A stretch of DNA of 26,663 nucleotides from DATELY01 sp035276085. Lineage in GTDB: Bacteria; Pseudomonadota; Gammaproteobacteria; Steroidobacterales; Steroidobacteraceae. Below the pieces are notes generated by a model, which worked only from the letters and a program-made list of their open reading frames with translations, made no database searches and was not told the DNA's origin. The stretch is taken from positions 1 through 26,663 of the forward strand of contig DATELY010000250.1 of the NCBI GenBank assembly GCA_035276085.1. Reading direction: 5' to 3'. Shown piece by piece: positions 1 to 7,147 of the stretch (position 1 is its first letter; each line of letters starts with the position of its first letter). Both the position numbers and the translations under genes were made by a program.

Positions 1-190
1 GTGTTTTGATGATGAGAGATTGCTCGAGTGTTGCGATGACGGGCTTGATGGCGGAGGGCTTGAGCAATCGCGCCGCCTGCCAGTCCTGTACGAACACATC
101 GCCGAAAGTGCTGGCGCGCAGCTGACTGGTGATCGGCATCAAGATCAGATTGCGCAGCGCGGTGTGCAAGGCGCTGTTCCTCCTCGGGTG
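1..190 (-). pseudogene. PemK/MazF-family toxin, N-terminally truncated remnant (runs off left edge)
   Basis: Reading the minus strand from about 187 down to 2 gives an open frame containing LILMPITSQLR, then VQDWQAARLLKPSAIKPV and ATLEQSL. These match the C-terminal half of PemK/MazF-type endoribonuclease toxins (the MPITSQ strand and the WQAAGLLKPS..KPV segment). The family is about 105-115 residues, and the first 40 or so, including the GD..L.PFPFTD segment, are absent. Upstream the frame runs into the inverted repeat at 197-220 and then the transposase gene. The far end is cut by the window. No antitoxin is visible. I infer a toxin gene broken next to the RAYT element; an alternative is a very short intact variant starting inside the window, which I consider unlikely. 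Confidence 0.55.
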
Positions 191-196
191 CCGGGG

Positions 197-220
197 CGGT
201 GCCGGGCCGGGAAACCGGGA
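197..220 (+). repeat. REP-like repeat, left copy of inverted pair flanking RAYT
   Basis: Twenty-four bases that are the exact reverse complement of 1214-1237. It contains a small stem-loop, CCGG-GAAA-CCGG, at 207-218. Position just downstream of a RAYT gene and inverted pairing with the other copy fit a REP/REPIN unit. Confidence 0.75.
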
Positions 221-237
221 AACCGTGTTGCGTTTCT

Positions 238-1119
238 TTACCCGTTACCGAAGTACTTCTGCATCCCATGGCGCAGAGTTGATTCATCTCGATTGAAGGT
301 TCTGGCGACTGCACTGATGGAAGCCGTGCGGTGGGCGATGGCTTGATGGGCTATCCAGGCGCGGGCCTTGATGAACGCAGGGGACCTGCTGCTGGAGCGC
401 AGCTCTTCGAGTGTCACGGCGAAGGTAGAGCAGGCTTGTGCAATGAGTTGCTCGAGCGTTACCCGGCGCGGTGGTTTCCAATCGTCGCCGAGGATTCGAG
501 CGGCAAAAGCATCATCGCCGAGAATTCGCTGATCGTGAGGATTGCGATTATCAAAGGGTGAATTGGCGGATTCACCTGTTTCCTCGCGTATGAAACGCGC
601 ATAGGCATCGATCGCGCGGTTGCGGTCTAGATGAAACATCGCGAGCCCCGTGTCGGTCGTGACCCACTGTTCCTGGCGTGTGCCGAGGTAAGCATGGTGG
701 CTTGACCAGGGGTATTGATCAGGCGAGGCAACGATGCGAGCGCGCACCGGATTCAAATGGATGTAGCGCAGCAGTTCGGTCAGGTACGAATCTGTATCTA
801 CCAACGTGGGGTGGTAGCGCTTTTCGAACAGATGCCCGGTGGTGTGCAGAGTGGCTTGAGTCTGGCGTGCGTATTGACCGGCGATGCGTAGCATCAATCG
901 GCCCAGCGGTGCATCGCAGACCTGGATGAGCAAATGAACGTGGTTGCTCATGTAGCAGTATGCGTGAACGCGCGCCTGGAATCGTTCGATGACGGTCGAG
1001 ATGATCTCGCTGAGTCGGTGGCGATCGGTTGGATTGAAGAAGATATTCTGGCGATGATTGCCGCGCATCGTGACGTGGTACGTGGCGCCGGGAGCATGCA
1101 GGCGTAGAGGGCGGGGCAT
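238..1119 (-). CDS. REP-associated tyrosine transposase (RAYT, IS200-like Y1 transposase) with DnaA-like C-terminal domain
   Basis: A 293-residue protein starting at the ATG at 1119 (MPRPLRLHAPG); in-frame codons further upstream lie in the repeat region and look non-coding. Residues 1-140 are a Y1 transposase fold: G-A-T-YHVTMRGN near residue 11, the HUH metal motif in MSNHVHLL (H60, H62), a candidate nucleophile Y83 in GQYARQ, and the family motif LLRYIHLNPVRA at 117-128. The C-terminal part (about 220-293) resembles the DnaA domain IV-like helix-turn-helix found in many RAYTs. RAYTs are thought to mobilise short palindromic REP elements in trans and are usually single copy. The gene is bracketed by a perfect 24-nt inverted repeat at 197-220 and 1214-1237, the arrangement expected for such a gene. 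Intact by inspection. Confidence 0.9.
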   Translation of the reverse strand: MPRPLRLHAPGATYHVTMRGNHRQNIFFNPTDRHRLSEIISTVIERFQARVHAYCYMSNHVHLLIQVCDAPLGRLMLRIAGQYARQTQATLHTTGHLFEKRYHPTLVDTDSYLTELLRYIHLNPVRARIVASPDQYPWSSHHAYLGTRQEQWVTTDTGLAMFHLDRNRAIDAYARFIREETGESANSPFDNRNPHDQRILGDDAFAARILGDDWKPPRRVTLEQLIAQACSTFAVTLEELRSSSRSPAFIKARAWIAHQAIAHRTASISAVARTFNRDESTLRHGMQKYFGNG

Positions 1120-1213
1120 GGCTGCGTCCGTAGCGTAGTGGCTGTGAAGTGCCGATGCTGTGGGACATCGCCGGGCCTTGTGAACGCACATAAACGTTGT
1201 GTTTGTCGAGTTA

Positions 1214-1237
1214 TCCCGGTTTCCCGGCCCGGCACCG
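1214..1237 (-). repeat. REP-like repeat, right copy of inverted pair flanking RAYT
   Basis: Exact reverse complement of 197-220, lying about 95 nt upstream of the RAYT start and about 35 nt beyond the end of the IPP isomerase gene. I saw no third copy in the window. Confidence 0.75.
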
Positions 1238-1272
1238 AATGCACAGCCACTCGCCGTCGCTACCGGCACCGC

Positions 1273-1848
1273 TTACGCAAAGCCGTGCGGTATGAGTTCA
1301 CGATGTTCCGACCAGACGCGCTGCCACTCGGTCCGGAACCAAGGAGTGAAGCGTGCATCCGCGCGTTGCATTTCGACTTGCAATGCCGCTGGAAACATCC
1401 AGCGCCAGTCGCTGATCTCATTCACGTTTGCTCTGACCGTGTCATCGCTCACTCCCAAGTAGACGGAGCAGAGCTCGTGTTCGGCTCCGTTGGCATCGAA
1501 TTGTGCGTGGTATTGGAACTTGAAGAGGTGCCGCAGCGGAGCACGGATGCCGAGTTCCTCGTACAAGCGCCGCTGGGCTGCGTCGTCGAGCGTTTCGCCG
1601 CGGCGCGGGTGACTGCAGCAACTGTTCGACCAAAACTCCGGCCAGAGCCGCTTCGCGGTACTGCGCTGCTGTAGCAGGAGTTGTCCCGCGGAGTTGAAGA
1701 TCAGAATCGAGAATGCGCGATGCAGCACACCGCGGCCCTGGTGGCAACGCAGCTTGCTCAAGTACCCCAGCTCGCGGTCCACCTCGTCGACCAGGATCAG
1801 CGGTTCAGAATCCTGCGAGACGATCGCATCGCAACGATCTAGGTCCAT
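1273..1848 (-). CDS. idi: Isopentenyl-diphosphate Delta-isomerase (type I)
   Basis: Interconverts IPP and DMAPP, supplying the starter for FPP synthesis. The 191-residue protein shows the Nudix-like IDI fold: metal ligands H36 and H43 (CHQGRGVLHRAFS), the catalytic-cysteine motif SNSCCSHP (C78, with H80), a Nudix-type stretch GETLDDAAQRRLYEELG at 84-100, and E123/E125 in AEHELCSVY. RFTPWF near the C terminus is also typical. I chose the ATG at 1848 because AAGGAGG lies six bases before it; a GTG at 1875 in the same frame lacks such a site. It is the last gene of the sterol cluster, 69 nt after squalene synthase. Its presence beside squalene synthase suggests dedicated control of precursor flux. 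Confidence 0.93.
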   Translation of the reverse strand: MDLDRCDAIVSQDSEPLILVDEVDRELGYLSKLRCHQGRGVLHRAFSILIFNSAGQLLLQQRSTAKRLWPEFWSNSCCSHPRRGETLDDAAQRRLYEELGIRAPLRHLFKFQYHAQFDANGAEHELCSVYLGVSDDTVRANVNEISDWRWMFPAALQVEMQRADARFTPWFRTEWQRVWSEHRELIPHGFA

Positions 1849-1917
1849 GGATGCCTCCTTGCCTTGAGTGGTCACGGACAGTTCCCATCACAGCGCGAGC
1901 TGCAGCAGCTCACGGCC

Positions 1918-3015
1918 CTATGCGTCGGCTTTGAGAGGCAAACCGTGTGCCGCACGTTCGAATACGATCTGCAACAGACGGTCGCTTTGCGCGGCGACAT
2001 CGGTCAACAATTTGGTGGTCATCACGGAGCTGCGGGCGATCTTCACCTGCGTGCCTGCGGTGAACGCGGGCTTGCGCTGAATCTTCTGCAGAGTGAGCAC
2101 TGCCATGCCGAGCGCGAGAAAGCAGAACTTGCGTATTCCCGTCTCGAGCCGCGGGATGGCCAGCGTAAATGCAAAGCCGTTGCGCAAATGCGCGTGCGCC
2201 ACGCCAATGAGCTCATTGACGGCTTGAGCGAACTCGACCGTGACATGGTTCAGCGGCAAGTCTTCCAATGCCAGGTGGTAGCGTCCAAAGACTTCGCGAG
2301 GCAGCCAACAGGCGCCCCGCAACCTGTCTTCCCAAATGTCTTTGAGAATGTTGGTCATCTGTAGGCCCTGTCCAAAAGACACGGCGAGCTGACGTATTCG
2401 AGGCTCGCCGCCTGCGAACTGTTTGCAATGAGCTCGAAACAAATCGGTGAGCATTTCGCCCACGCATCCGGCGACGCAGTAGCAGTAGCCGTCGAGGTCC
2501 GTCATCCGTGGCAGCCCTTGCAAGCTGGCATGCTCTTGATAGTGGTGCATGCCGTTGCACATGGTGTGAATGCAGCGCTCGATCGCGGCTCGTTCGCTGT
2601 CATCGAGTGCGTTGGCAAGCCGCACGATGCGATCGAGATTGCGTACCAGATCGCGCTCGGCCGGCAAGGTGTGGTCCGAAAGACGTGCCGAGGCCTGTAT
2701 GCCGAGCGGCGAGGCGGGCAGCCGCGCGCTCACTGCCAACGAAAAATCATCGAGCAGTGTCAGCTTTTCGCTAGAGGAGAGCGCCGGTTCGTCTTCGATG
2801 GTGTCTGCGATGCGGCAGAGCAAATAAGCGGTGGTGACCGAACGGCGTAGCTTTCGTGGCAGTTGCGGAATCGTGAGCGCAAAGGTCCGCGATACGTCCG
2901 GCAGGATCGTTTCTTGATAGCGCTCGTCGGCCAATGTGGGCGTGAACGGCTCGACTGTGGAAAATCCGAAATCGTCCGATGAAAGTCGCTCGACCATCCG
3001 TGTGGACTGAGACAT
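1918..3015 (-). CDS. Squalene synthase (farnesyl-diphosphate farnesyltransferase), eukaryote-like type
   Basis: Condenses two FPP to squalene. The 365-residue protein has both aspartate-rich motifs: DTIED at 71-75 and DIWED at 226-230 in QMTNILKDIWED. SRTFALTIPQLP (42-53) and the CWLPREVFGRY segment (236-246) parallel the SRTFA.VI.QLP and FWP.EVW..Y segments of eukaryotic and Methylococcus-type squalene synthases rather than CrtB phytoene synthases, which normally read NILRD..ED..RGR. No C-terminal membrane anchor of the eukaryotic type is visible. The ATG at 3015 follows GGGAGG by five bases; an ATG six codons upstream is less well placed. It lies between FPP synthase and IPP isomerase. HpnC/HpnD-type hopanoid squalene formation is an alternative I disfavour from the motifs and context. 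Confidence 0.88.
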   Translation of the reverse strand: MSQSTRMVERLSSDDFGFSTVEPFTPTLADERYQETILPDVSRTFALTIPQLPRKLRRSVTTAYLLCRIADTIEDEPALSSSEKLTLLDDFSLAVSARLPASPLGIQASARLSDHTLPAERDLVRNLDRIVRLANALDDSERAAIERCIHTMCNGMHHYQEHASLQGLPRMTDLDGYCYCVAGCVGEMLTDLFRAHCKQFAGGEPRIRQLAVSFGQGLQMTNILKDIWEDRLRGACWLPREVFGRYHLALEDLPLNHVTVEFAQAVNELIGVAHAHLRNGFAFTLAIPRLETGIRKFCFLALGMAVLTLQKIQRKPAFTAGTQVKIARSSVMTTKLLTDVAAQSDRLLQIVFERAAHGLPLKADA

Positions 3016-3078
3016 CGCAACCTCCCGTTGCATCCGGCACGACGTACATGAGTTTCATATGGAGCCGCAAGGCAGCTA

Positions 3079-4053
3079 TCAGTGCACGCGCGCAATGACG
3101 CTATCCGCGATGTACTTGAGATAGGTGGCGCGCTCACCCATGGAGCCAAGCGCCATGCATGCATCCTGGTGTAATTGGCGAGCTACGGTTTGCGCGCCAT
3201 CGACGCCCAAGTGCGATATGTAAGTCGCCTTGTCGGCCTTGGCATCCTTTCCCGCCGTCTTACCGAGAGTGACGCTGTTGGACGTGACATCCAATATGTC
3301 GTCGACAACTTGGAACGCGAGCCCGATGGCATTGGCGTAGCGGTCCAATGCGGAAGACAGTGACTCGCGTTCTCCAGGGTAGGGGCCGTTGTCGCCGCAG
3401 AGCGCGCCGATGCGTACTGCCGCACGAATGAGTGCGCCTGTCTTCATCCGATGCATCTGCTCGAGAGACTTCTGATCCAAGTGGAACCCAGCGCTGGTCA
3501 GGTCGAGCACCTGGCCTCCTGCCATTCCCATGGAGCCTATTGCAACGGCCAGCTCAGAGAAGATGGCCGTCCTCTGTCTCTCCGGTAAAGCCATCCCACT
3601 CAATACAAGAAAGGCCTGCGACTGCAGCGCATCGCCAACCAGGATTGCCGTTGCTTCGTCGTACTTCACATGAACGGTGGCCTGGCCGCGTCGCATGACG
3701 TCGTTGTCCATCGCTGGCAGATCGTCGTGGACGAGCGAATAGGCATGCACCATTTCAATTGCAGCAGCGGCAGCCGCGAGAACATCGAGATTCGCATCCA
3801 CCAAGAAACCCGCTGCGTGGCACAGGAGTGCCCTCACTCGCTTGCCGCCATTGAGCACTGCATAGCGCATTGCTGAATGTAAGCGTTCCGGCACACAGTT
3901 CGCCGACGGCAGCTGTGCGTGGAGTGTGTCTTCCACCCGGCGGATGGTCGCCTTCATCCAGGAATCGTAGGCAGGCAGATTCGTACGCTCACTTCCATCC
4001 GAGCTCGCACGAAAGCAATCCGATACACCTTCAACTTGAGCTTCCATGAGCAC
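3079..4053 (-). CDS. ispA: Farnesyl-diphosphate synthase (IspA-type polyprenyl synthetase)
   Basis: Builds C15 FPP from DMAPP and IPP. Of 324 residues, 68-75 hold NGGKRVRA; the first aspartate-rich motif is HDDLPAMDNDVMRRG (D110, D111, D116) and the second is DDILD at 251-255, preceded by FQVV. The HAYSLVHDDLPAMD segment is nearly that of E. coli IspA, which argues for FPP rather than GGPP as product; product length cannot be proven from sequence. An unusual basic/acidic N-terminal extension of about 30 residues precedes the fold. The GTG at 4053 is eight bases after AGGAG; an ATG two codons later (4047) is 14 bases away. It starts the three-gene precursor block, 51 nt after the Rieske gene. 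Confidence 0.88.
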   Translation of the reverse strand: MLMEAQVEGVSDCFRASSDGSERTNLPAYDSWMKATIRRVEDTLHAQLPSANCVPERLHSAMRYAVLNGGKRVRALLCHAAGFLVDANLDVLAAAAAAIEMVHAYSLVHDDLPAMDNDVMRRGQATVHVKYDEATAILVGDALQSQAFLVLSGMALPERQRTAIFSELAVAIGSMGMAGGQVLDLTSAGFHLDQKSLEQMHRMKTGALIRAAVRIGALCGDNGPYPGERESLSSALDRYANAIGLAFQVVDDILDVTSNSVTLGKTAGKDAKADKATYISHLGVDGAQTVARQLHQDACMALGSMGERATYLKYIADSVIARVH

Positions 4054-4104
4054 CGCGCTAACTCCTGTGCAATGACAATCTGTTCATCGATGCGGAGGAA
4101 CGAT

Positions 4105-5217
4105 TCAGCCGCTGACGATTTGGTTGCGGTCCTCGCGAGCGGTGCGCCCCAGATAGCTTTCCCATTTGCGCACGGTCAGTGTCTGGAACGCGTGCACCAC
4201 CGGATTCAACTCGGCGCCTGGCACGTGCCAGTGACGCTCGTACGCTTGCTGCTCTGCCTCGACCGCAAGACCGTCCTGATCGAGGATGGGCTTGATCAGC
4301 AGCCGGTTTGAAATTCTGAGCAGCAGCGACATGAGCCTGGAGGGCACGCGTACCGGCAGCAGTGGGATCTTGAGCGACTTGAAATAGAACAGGAAAAAAG
4401 CCCTGGTCGTGCGTTGATCGAGCGGCAGGAGGAACAGCCAGTGCTTGATCTGGTCGTCGGTGTTCGACCATTGGTAAGGGTAGCGGTAGCCGAGCTTGAT
4501 CCGGTTCGCGCGCACGCGCTTGCGGTCGACGAACTGGCCGGAGATACGCCCGCGTCCGATCTGCGCGTCGTATTCGAGAACCACCTCATCGTCGCTGGTG
4601 TCGTGATGCAGAAGCCGAGCGCCGGTGAACGGCCGGAATTTGCGATGCAGATGCTCGTGCGTGAAGTCGCTGACGTTGTCGATGATCATCGAGTGGTGCG
4701 CTTGCCATGTCATGGCGATGGGTGCGCATGCCCAGGGCCGCTCTCCCTCCAGCTCCGGGATCTCGGGTAGCGGCCGTTTCTCGGCCCAGCGCGGATCTCC
4801 TGGAAAGATCCAGATCAGGCCGTAGCGCTCTCGAATGGGAAAGCTACGCACGCGGAATTTCGGCTCGGCGCGGTTGAAGAGATCATGCGGGATACCGACG
4901 ACGTGGCCGGCTCCGTCGTAGGCCCAGCCGTGATAGGGACATACAAGCCGGCAGCCGTTCACCGCACCGAGCGACAGCTTGAGCTGACGATGAACACAGC
5001 GGTTGGCAAGCGCGTGAGCGATCCCTTGCTCGTCGCGGAACAGGGCGATCGATTCACCCCAGAACTGGACCTCGATCACTGTGCCCGGCGGCAGGCTGCG
5101 GCTGATTTCGGCTGCGTACCAGAAGTTGGGATCGAGTCCCGCAGCCCGCGCTTTCTGCCGCAGCGTGCGCGCTTGTGCAAACGTCGGCGGCGGCTCGCGG
5201 GATTGTTCGCTGTTCAT
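4105..5217 (-). CDS. Rieske non-haem iron oxygenase, candidate sterol C4-demethylase (SdmA-like)
   Basis: A 370-residue Rieske oxygenase alpha subunit. The [2Fe-2S] ligands are C74-x-H76 and C93-x2-H96 (CPYHGWAYD). The mononuclear iron site is in NVSDFTHEHLH (D184, H187, H191), with a later acidic ligand likely in LDQDG at 312-316. Established knowledge: in Methylococcus a Rieske oxygenase (SdmA) works with an NAD(P)-dependent reductase (SdmB) for sterol C4 demethylation, replacing the eukaryotic ERG25 route. The cluster has no ERG25 but does have an NSDHL/SdmB-like SDR (12190-13221), so I infer the same role. Alternatives: a Neverland/DAF-36-type sterol 7-desaturase or another sterol hydroxylase. 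No reductase or ferredoxin partner is nearby. It begins 12 nt after the C5-desaturase stop. Confidence 0.8.
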   Translation of the reverse strand: MNSEQSREPPPTFAQARTLRQKARAAGLDPNFWYAAEISRSLPPGTVIEVQFWGESIALFRDEQGIAHALANRCVHRQLKLSLGAVNGCRLVCPYHGWAYDGAGHVVGIPHDLFNRAEPKFRVRSFPIRERYGLIWIFPGDPRWAEKRPLPEIPELEGERPWACAPIAMTWQAHHSMIIDNVSDFTHEHLHRKFRPFTGARLLHHDTSDDEVVLEYDAQIGRGRISGQFVDRKRVRANRIKLGYRYPYQWSNTDDQIKHWLFLLPLDQRTTRAFFLFYFKSLKIPLLPVRVPSRLMSLLLRISNRLLIKPILDQDGLAVEAEQQAYERHWHVPGAELNPVVHAFQTLTVRKWESYLGRTAREDRNQIVSG

Positions 5218-5229
5218 GCGCTGCTTCTT

Positions 5230-6090
5230 CTATGGGGTGCCGGGAACCGAGGTCGTTCCGGCGGTTGTGGCAGGTGCAATATCGTGAGCTGCCGTCGGGT
5301 GCTGTGCTTCGCACACAGCACCTGCTGCGCGCCGCCGCCGTTCGCCATGCTTGGCAGCGAAGAACTGCCGCGGCAGTCCCATCGGATCGAAATAGGTGTT
5401 GCCGAGCCGGTCCCAGAACGTGAAGTAGTTGCCGTAGTTATGGCGGGCATACCAGTGATGCACGGTGTGGCAGCCGGTGTTGTTCACCAGCCGCGGCGGC
5501 ACCCAGACAACACGGTCGTGGATCAGCAGCGTCCACACAGAGGCCAGGCCGATGAATCCCAGATAGGCCACCTCCGGCATGGGCACGAGGAAGGCGTACA
5601 GGTGATAGGGAATGGTGAGTGCGAAACTGTCGAGCGGATGGGAGGCGAAGCCGACGAACGGCGTCGGCATGCGGAAGCGATGATGGCGATGGTGCAGCCA
5701 GCGGAAGAGAAACGGTGTGTGCAGCACGCGATGAATCCAGTAGATGCCGGTTTCCGCAAACACGAGCGCGCCGGCAATCGAAAGCACAGCCCATGACCAT
5801 CCGCGCTGCATGAGCGGTCCATACAGCTGGCTGTGCCCCGAGAAGACGGCGAGCTGAAGCGGCAAGATCAACAGGCCGCTGCCGATCACGTTGATTACGG
5901 ACAGCCAGATCGCTTTGCGATTCTCGCGCCAGTTCGGAACGTAGTCCGGCATCAGGCGGCTGCGGTTGTAGCGGAAGTGCCAGTAATAGGACGCGCCCGC
6001 ACCGAGCCCGTAGAAGAGCAGCGACAGCGTCACGGAAAAGGTGAGCAAGCCCGGCCAGGCCCAGCGCTCGAGGATCCAGGTGGTGAACAT
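5230..6090 (-). CDS. Sterol C5-desaturase (ERG3/SC5D-like fatty acid hydroxylase superfamily)
   Basis: Introduces the C5(6) double bond in Delta7 sterols in eukaryotes; a membrane di-iron enzyme. In 286 residues there are hydrophobic segments near 13-33, 62-83, 100-118 and 157-190 and three histidine boxes: H120RVLH124, HHRHH at 133-137 and HTVHH at 208-212. The stretch after box two (PTPFVGFASHPLD, then PYHLYAFLVPM and WTLLIHD) follows the pattern of eukaryotic C5-desaturases and separates it from C4-methyl oxidases, as does NYGNYFTFWDRLG. The C-terminal 40 residues are low-complexity Ala/Thr/Pro and resemble nothing I know. The ATG at 6090 follows AAGGAG; the gene starts 13 nt after the SMT stop. 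Confidence 0.85.
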   Translation of the reverse strand: MFTTWILERWAWPGLLTFSVTLSLLFYGLGAGASYYWHFRYNRSRLMPDYVPNWRENRKAIWLSVINVIGSGLLILPLQLAVFSGHSQLYGPLMQRGWSWAVLSIAGALVFAETGIYWIHRVLHTPFLFRWLHHRHHRFRMPTPFVGFASHPLDSFALTIPYHLYAFLVPMPEVAYLGFIGLASVWTLLIHDRVVWVPPRLVNNTGCHTVHHWYARHNYGNYFTFWDRLGNTYFDPMGLPRQFFAAKHGERRRRAAGAVCEAQHPTAAHDIAPATTAGTTSVPGTP

Positions 6091-6103
6091 CGGGTCTGCT
6101 CCT

Positions 6104-7147
6104 TCAGATTTTGCGTGCGACTGCCAGAAAGGCCGGAGTGAAGAGCTCGGCTTTGCCTGCGGCGACCATGACTCGGGCGGCCTCGTCGAGCAGCTTTGCG
6201 ACGGCCGTCGTCCCGCGCGGGACCAGATGCAGCGCTTCCAACACCTTCAGCAGGCCGCCAGTGACGCGCCGGCCGATGGGCGAAGAGCGGAAGGTCGCAG
6301 GCGTCAAGCGGTGCGGCGCGAGCGGCTCGTACCAGGGCACATCGCCGACCGCGCCGCAGTCTTCTTGAAACAGGAGTTCGAATCCGGCGGCGTCCAACGC
6401 GGCCACGACATCGCTGCGGGTTCCCATATCCGGCAGCCCGCCACCGACAACGATGCCGTCCTTCAGCGCGCGATGCGTTGGGTCGGCCGGGTCGTACCGA
6501 TCCGTCATGCACCATTCGTAAGTGGCGAATAGCCCACCCGGGCGCAGGACGCGGCGGATTTCCCGATACACCTGCTCCAGCGACGGCGCATGCACCGTCG
6601 CTTCGATCGCATAGGCCTTATCGACACTCGCATCGGGGAGTGGGATCGCCATGAAGTCGCCCTTGAGCAGGCGGCAACGATGTTCGAGGGCGGCCGCCGC
6701 GTTGAGGGCCTGGGCCCGGCGGAGCTGATAGTCGTTGTTGTTGACTCCAACGATGTCGACATGGGCGAAGCTCGCGAGCGTGCGCATCGGTCCGCCGATG
6801 CCGCAGCCGACATCCAGCACCGTTTCCTGAGGTTGCAAGCCGAGGCGCAACGCCAGGTAATGTTCGTGCCGGCGCAAGGACTCGCGGAACGTTTCTCCCG
6901 CGTAGCGGGGTGCGAAGTGAAATGCCTGATCCCAGCCGTATTCGTAGAAATCGGTGACCAGGTCGAAGTAGTGGTTGACCACGTTCAGGTAGGCGCGTCG
7001 TCGTGCCGCGAGACGCGGGTCGTCGACGTTGTCCGACAGGGCACGATAGTCACGGACGCGTTCGCCAACGCTGTTGGCATCAACGACGCGACGACCGAGA
7101 TCGCCGAGAGCTGGCTTGCTGAGATCCAGGGCTCGTGGCGCCGTCAT
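6104..7147 (-). CDS. Sterol 24-C-methyltransferase (SMT/ERG6-like)
   Basis: Transfers methyl from S-adenosylmethionine to C24 of the sterol side chain. The 347-residue protein carries all four signature regions of eukaryotic SMTs: region I FYEYGWDQAFHFAP (67-80), the SAM site LDVGCGIGGPMR (111-122) followed by IVGVNNNDYQ, region III YAIEATVHAP (179-188) and region IV YEWCMTD (210-216), then GGGLPD and a sterol-MT C-terminal domain beginning around PWYEPL (271). D73 stands where most SMTs have glycine (YEYGWG). Its ATG overlaps the stop of the FAD oxidoreductase as ATGA. SMT is classically eukaryotic; bacterial SMTs have been reported mainly from uncultured lineages. Assignment to this family is strong; whether it adds one or two carbons is not determinable here. 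Confidence 0.93.
   Translation of the reverse strand: MTAPRALDLSKPALGDLGRRVVDANSVGERVRDYRALSDNVDDPRLAARRRAYLNVVNHYFDLVTDFYEYGWDQAFHFAPRYAGETFRESLRRHEHYLALRLGLQPQETVLDVGCGIGGPMRTLASFAHVDIVGVNNNDYQLRRAQALNAAAALEHRCRLLKGDFMAIPLPDASVDKAYAIEATVHAPSLEQVYREIRRVLRPGGLFATYEWCMTDRYDPADPTHRALKDGIVVGGGLPDMGTRSDVVAALDAAGFELLFQEDCGAVGDVPWYEPLAPHRLTPATFRSSPIGRRVTGGLLKVLEALHLVPRGTTAVAKLLDEAARVMVAAGKAELFTPAFLAVARKI

Noticed and set aside
1918..3015. Phytoene synthase (carotenoid pathway)
   Set aside because: No carotenoid genes nearby; the sequence around both Asp-rich motifs and PREVFGRY is closer to squalene synthase.
5230..6090. C4-methyl sterol oxidase (ERG25-like)
   Set aside because: Belongs to the same superfamily, but the FASHPLD and PYHLYAF pattern after the second His box is that of C5-desaturases.
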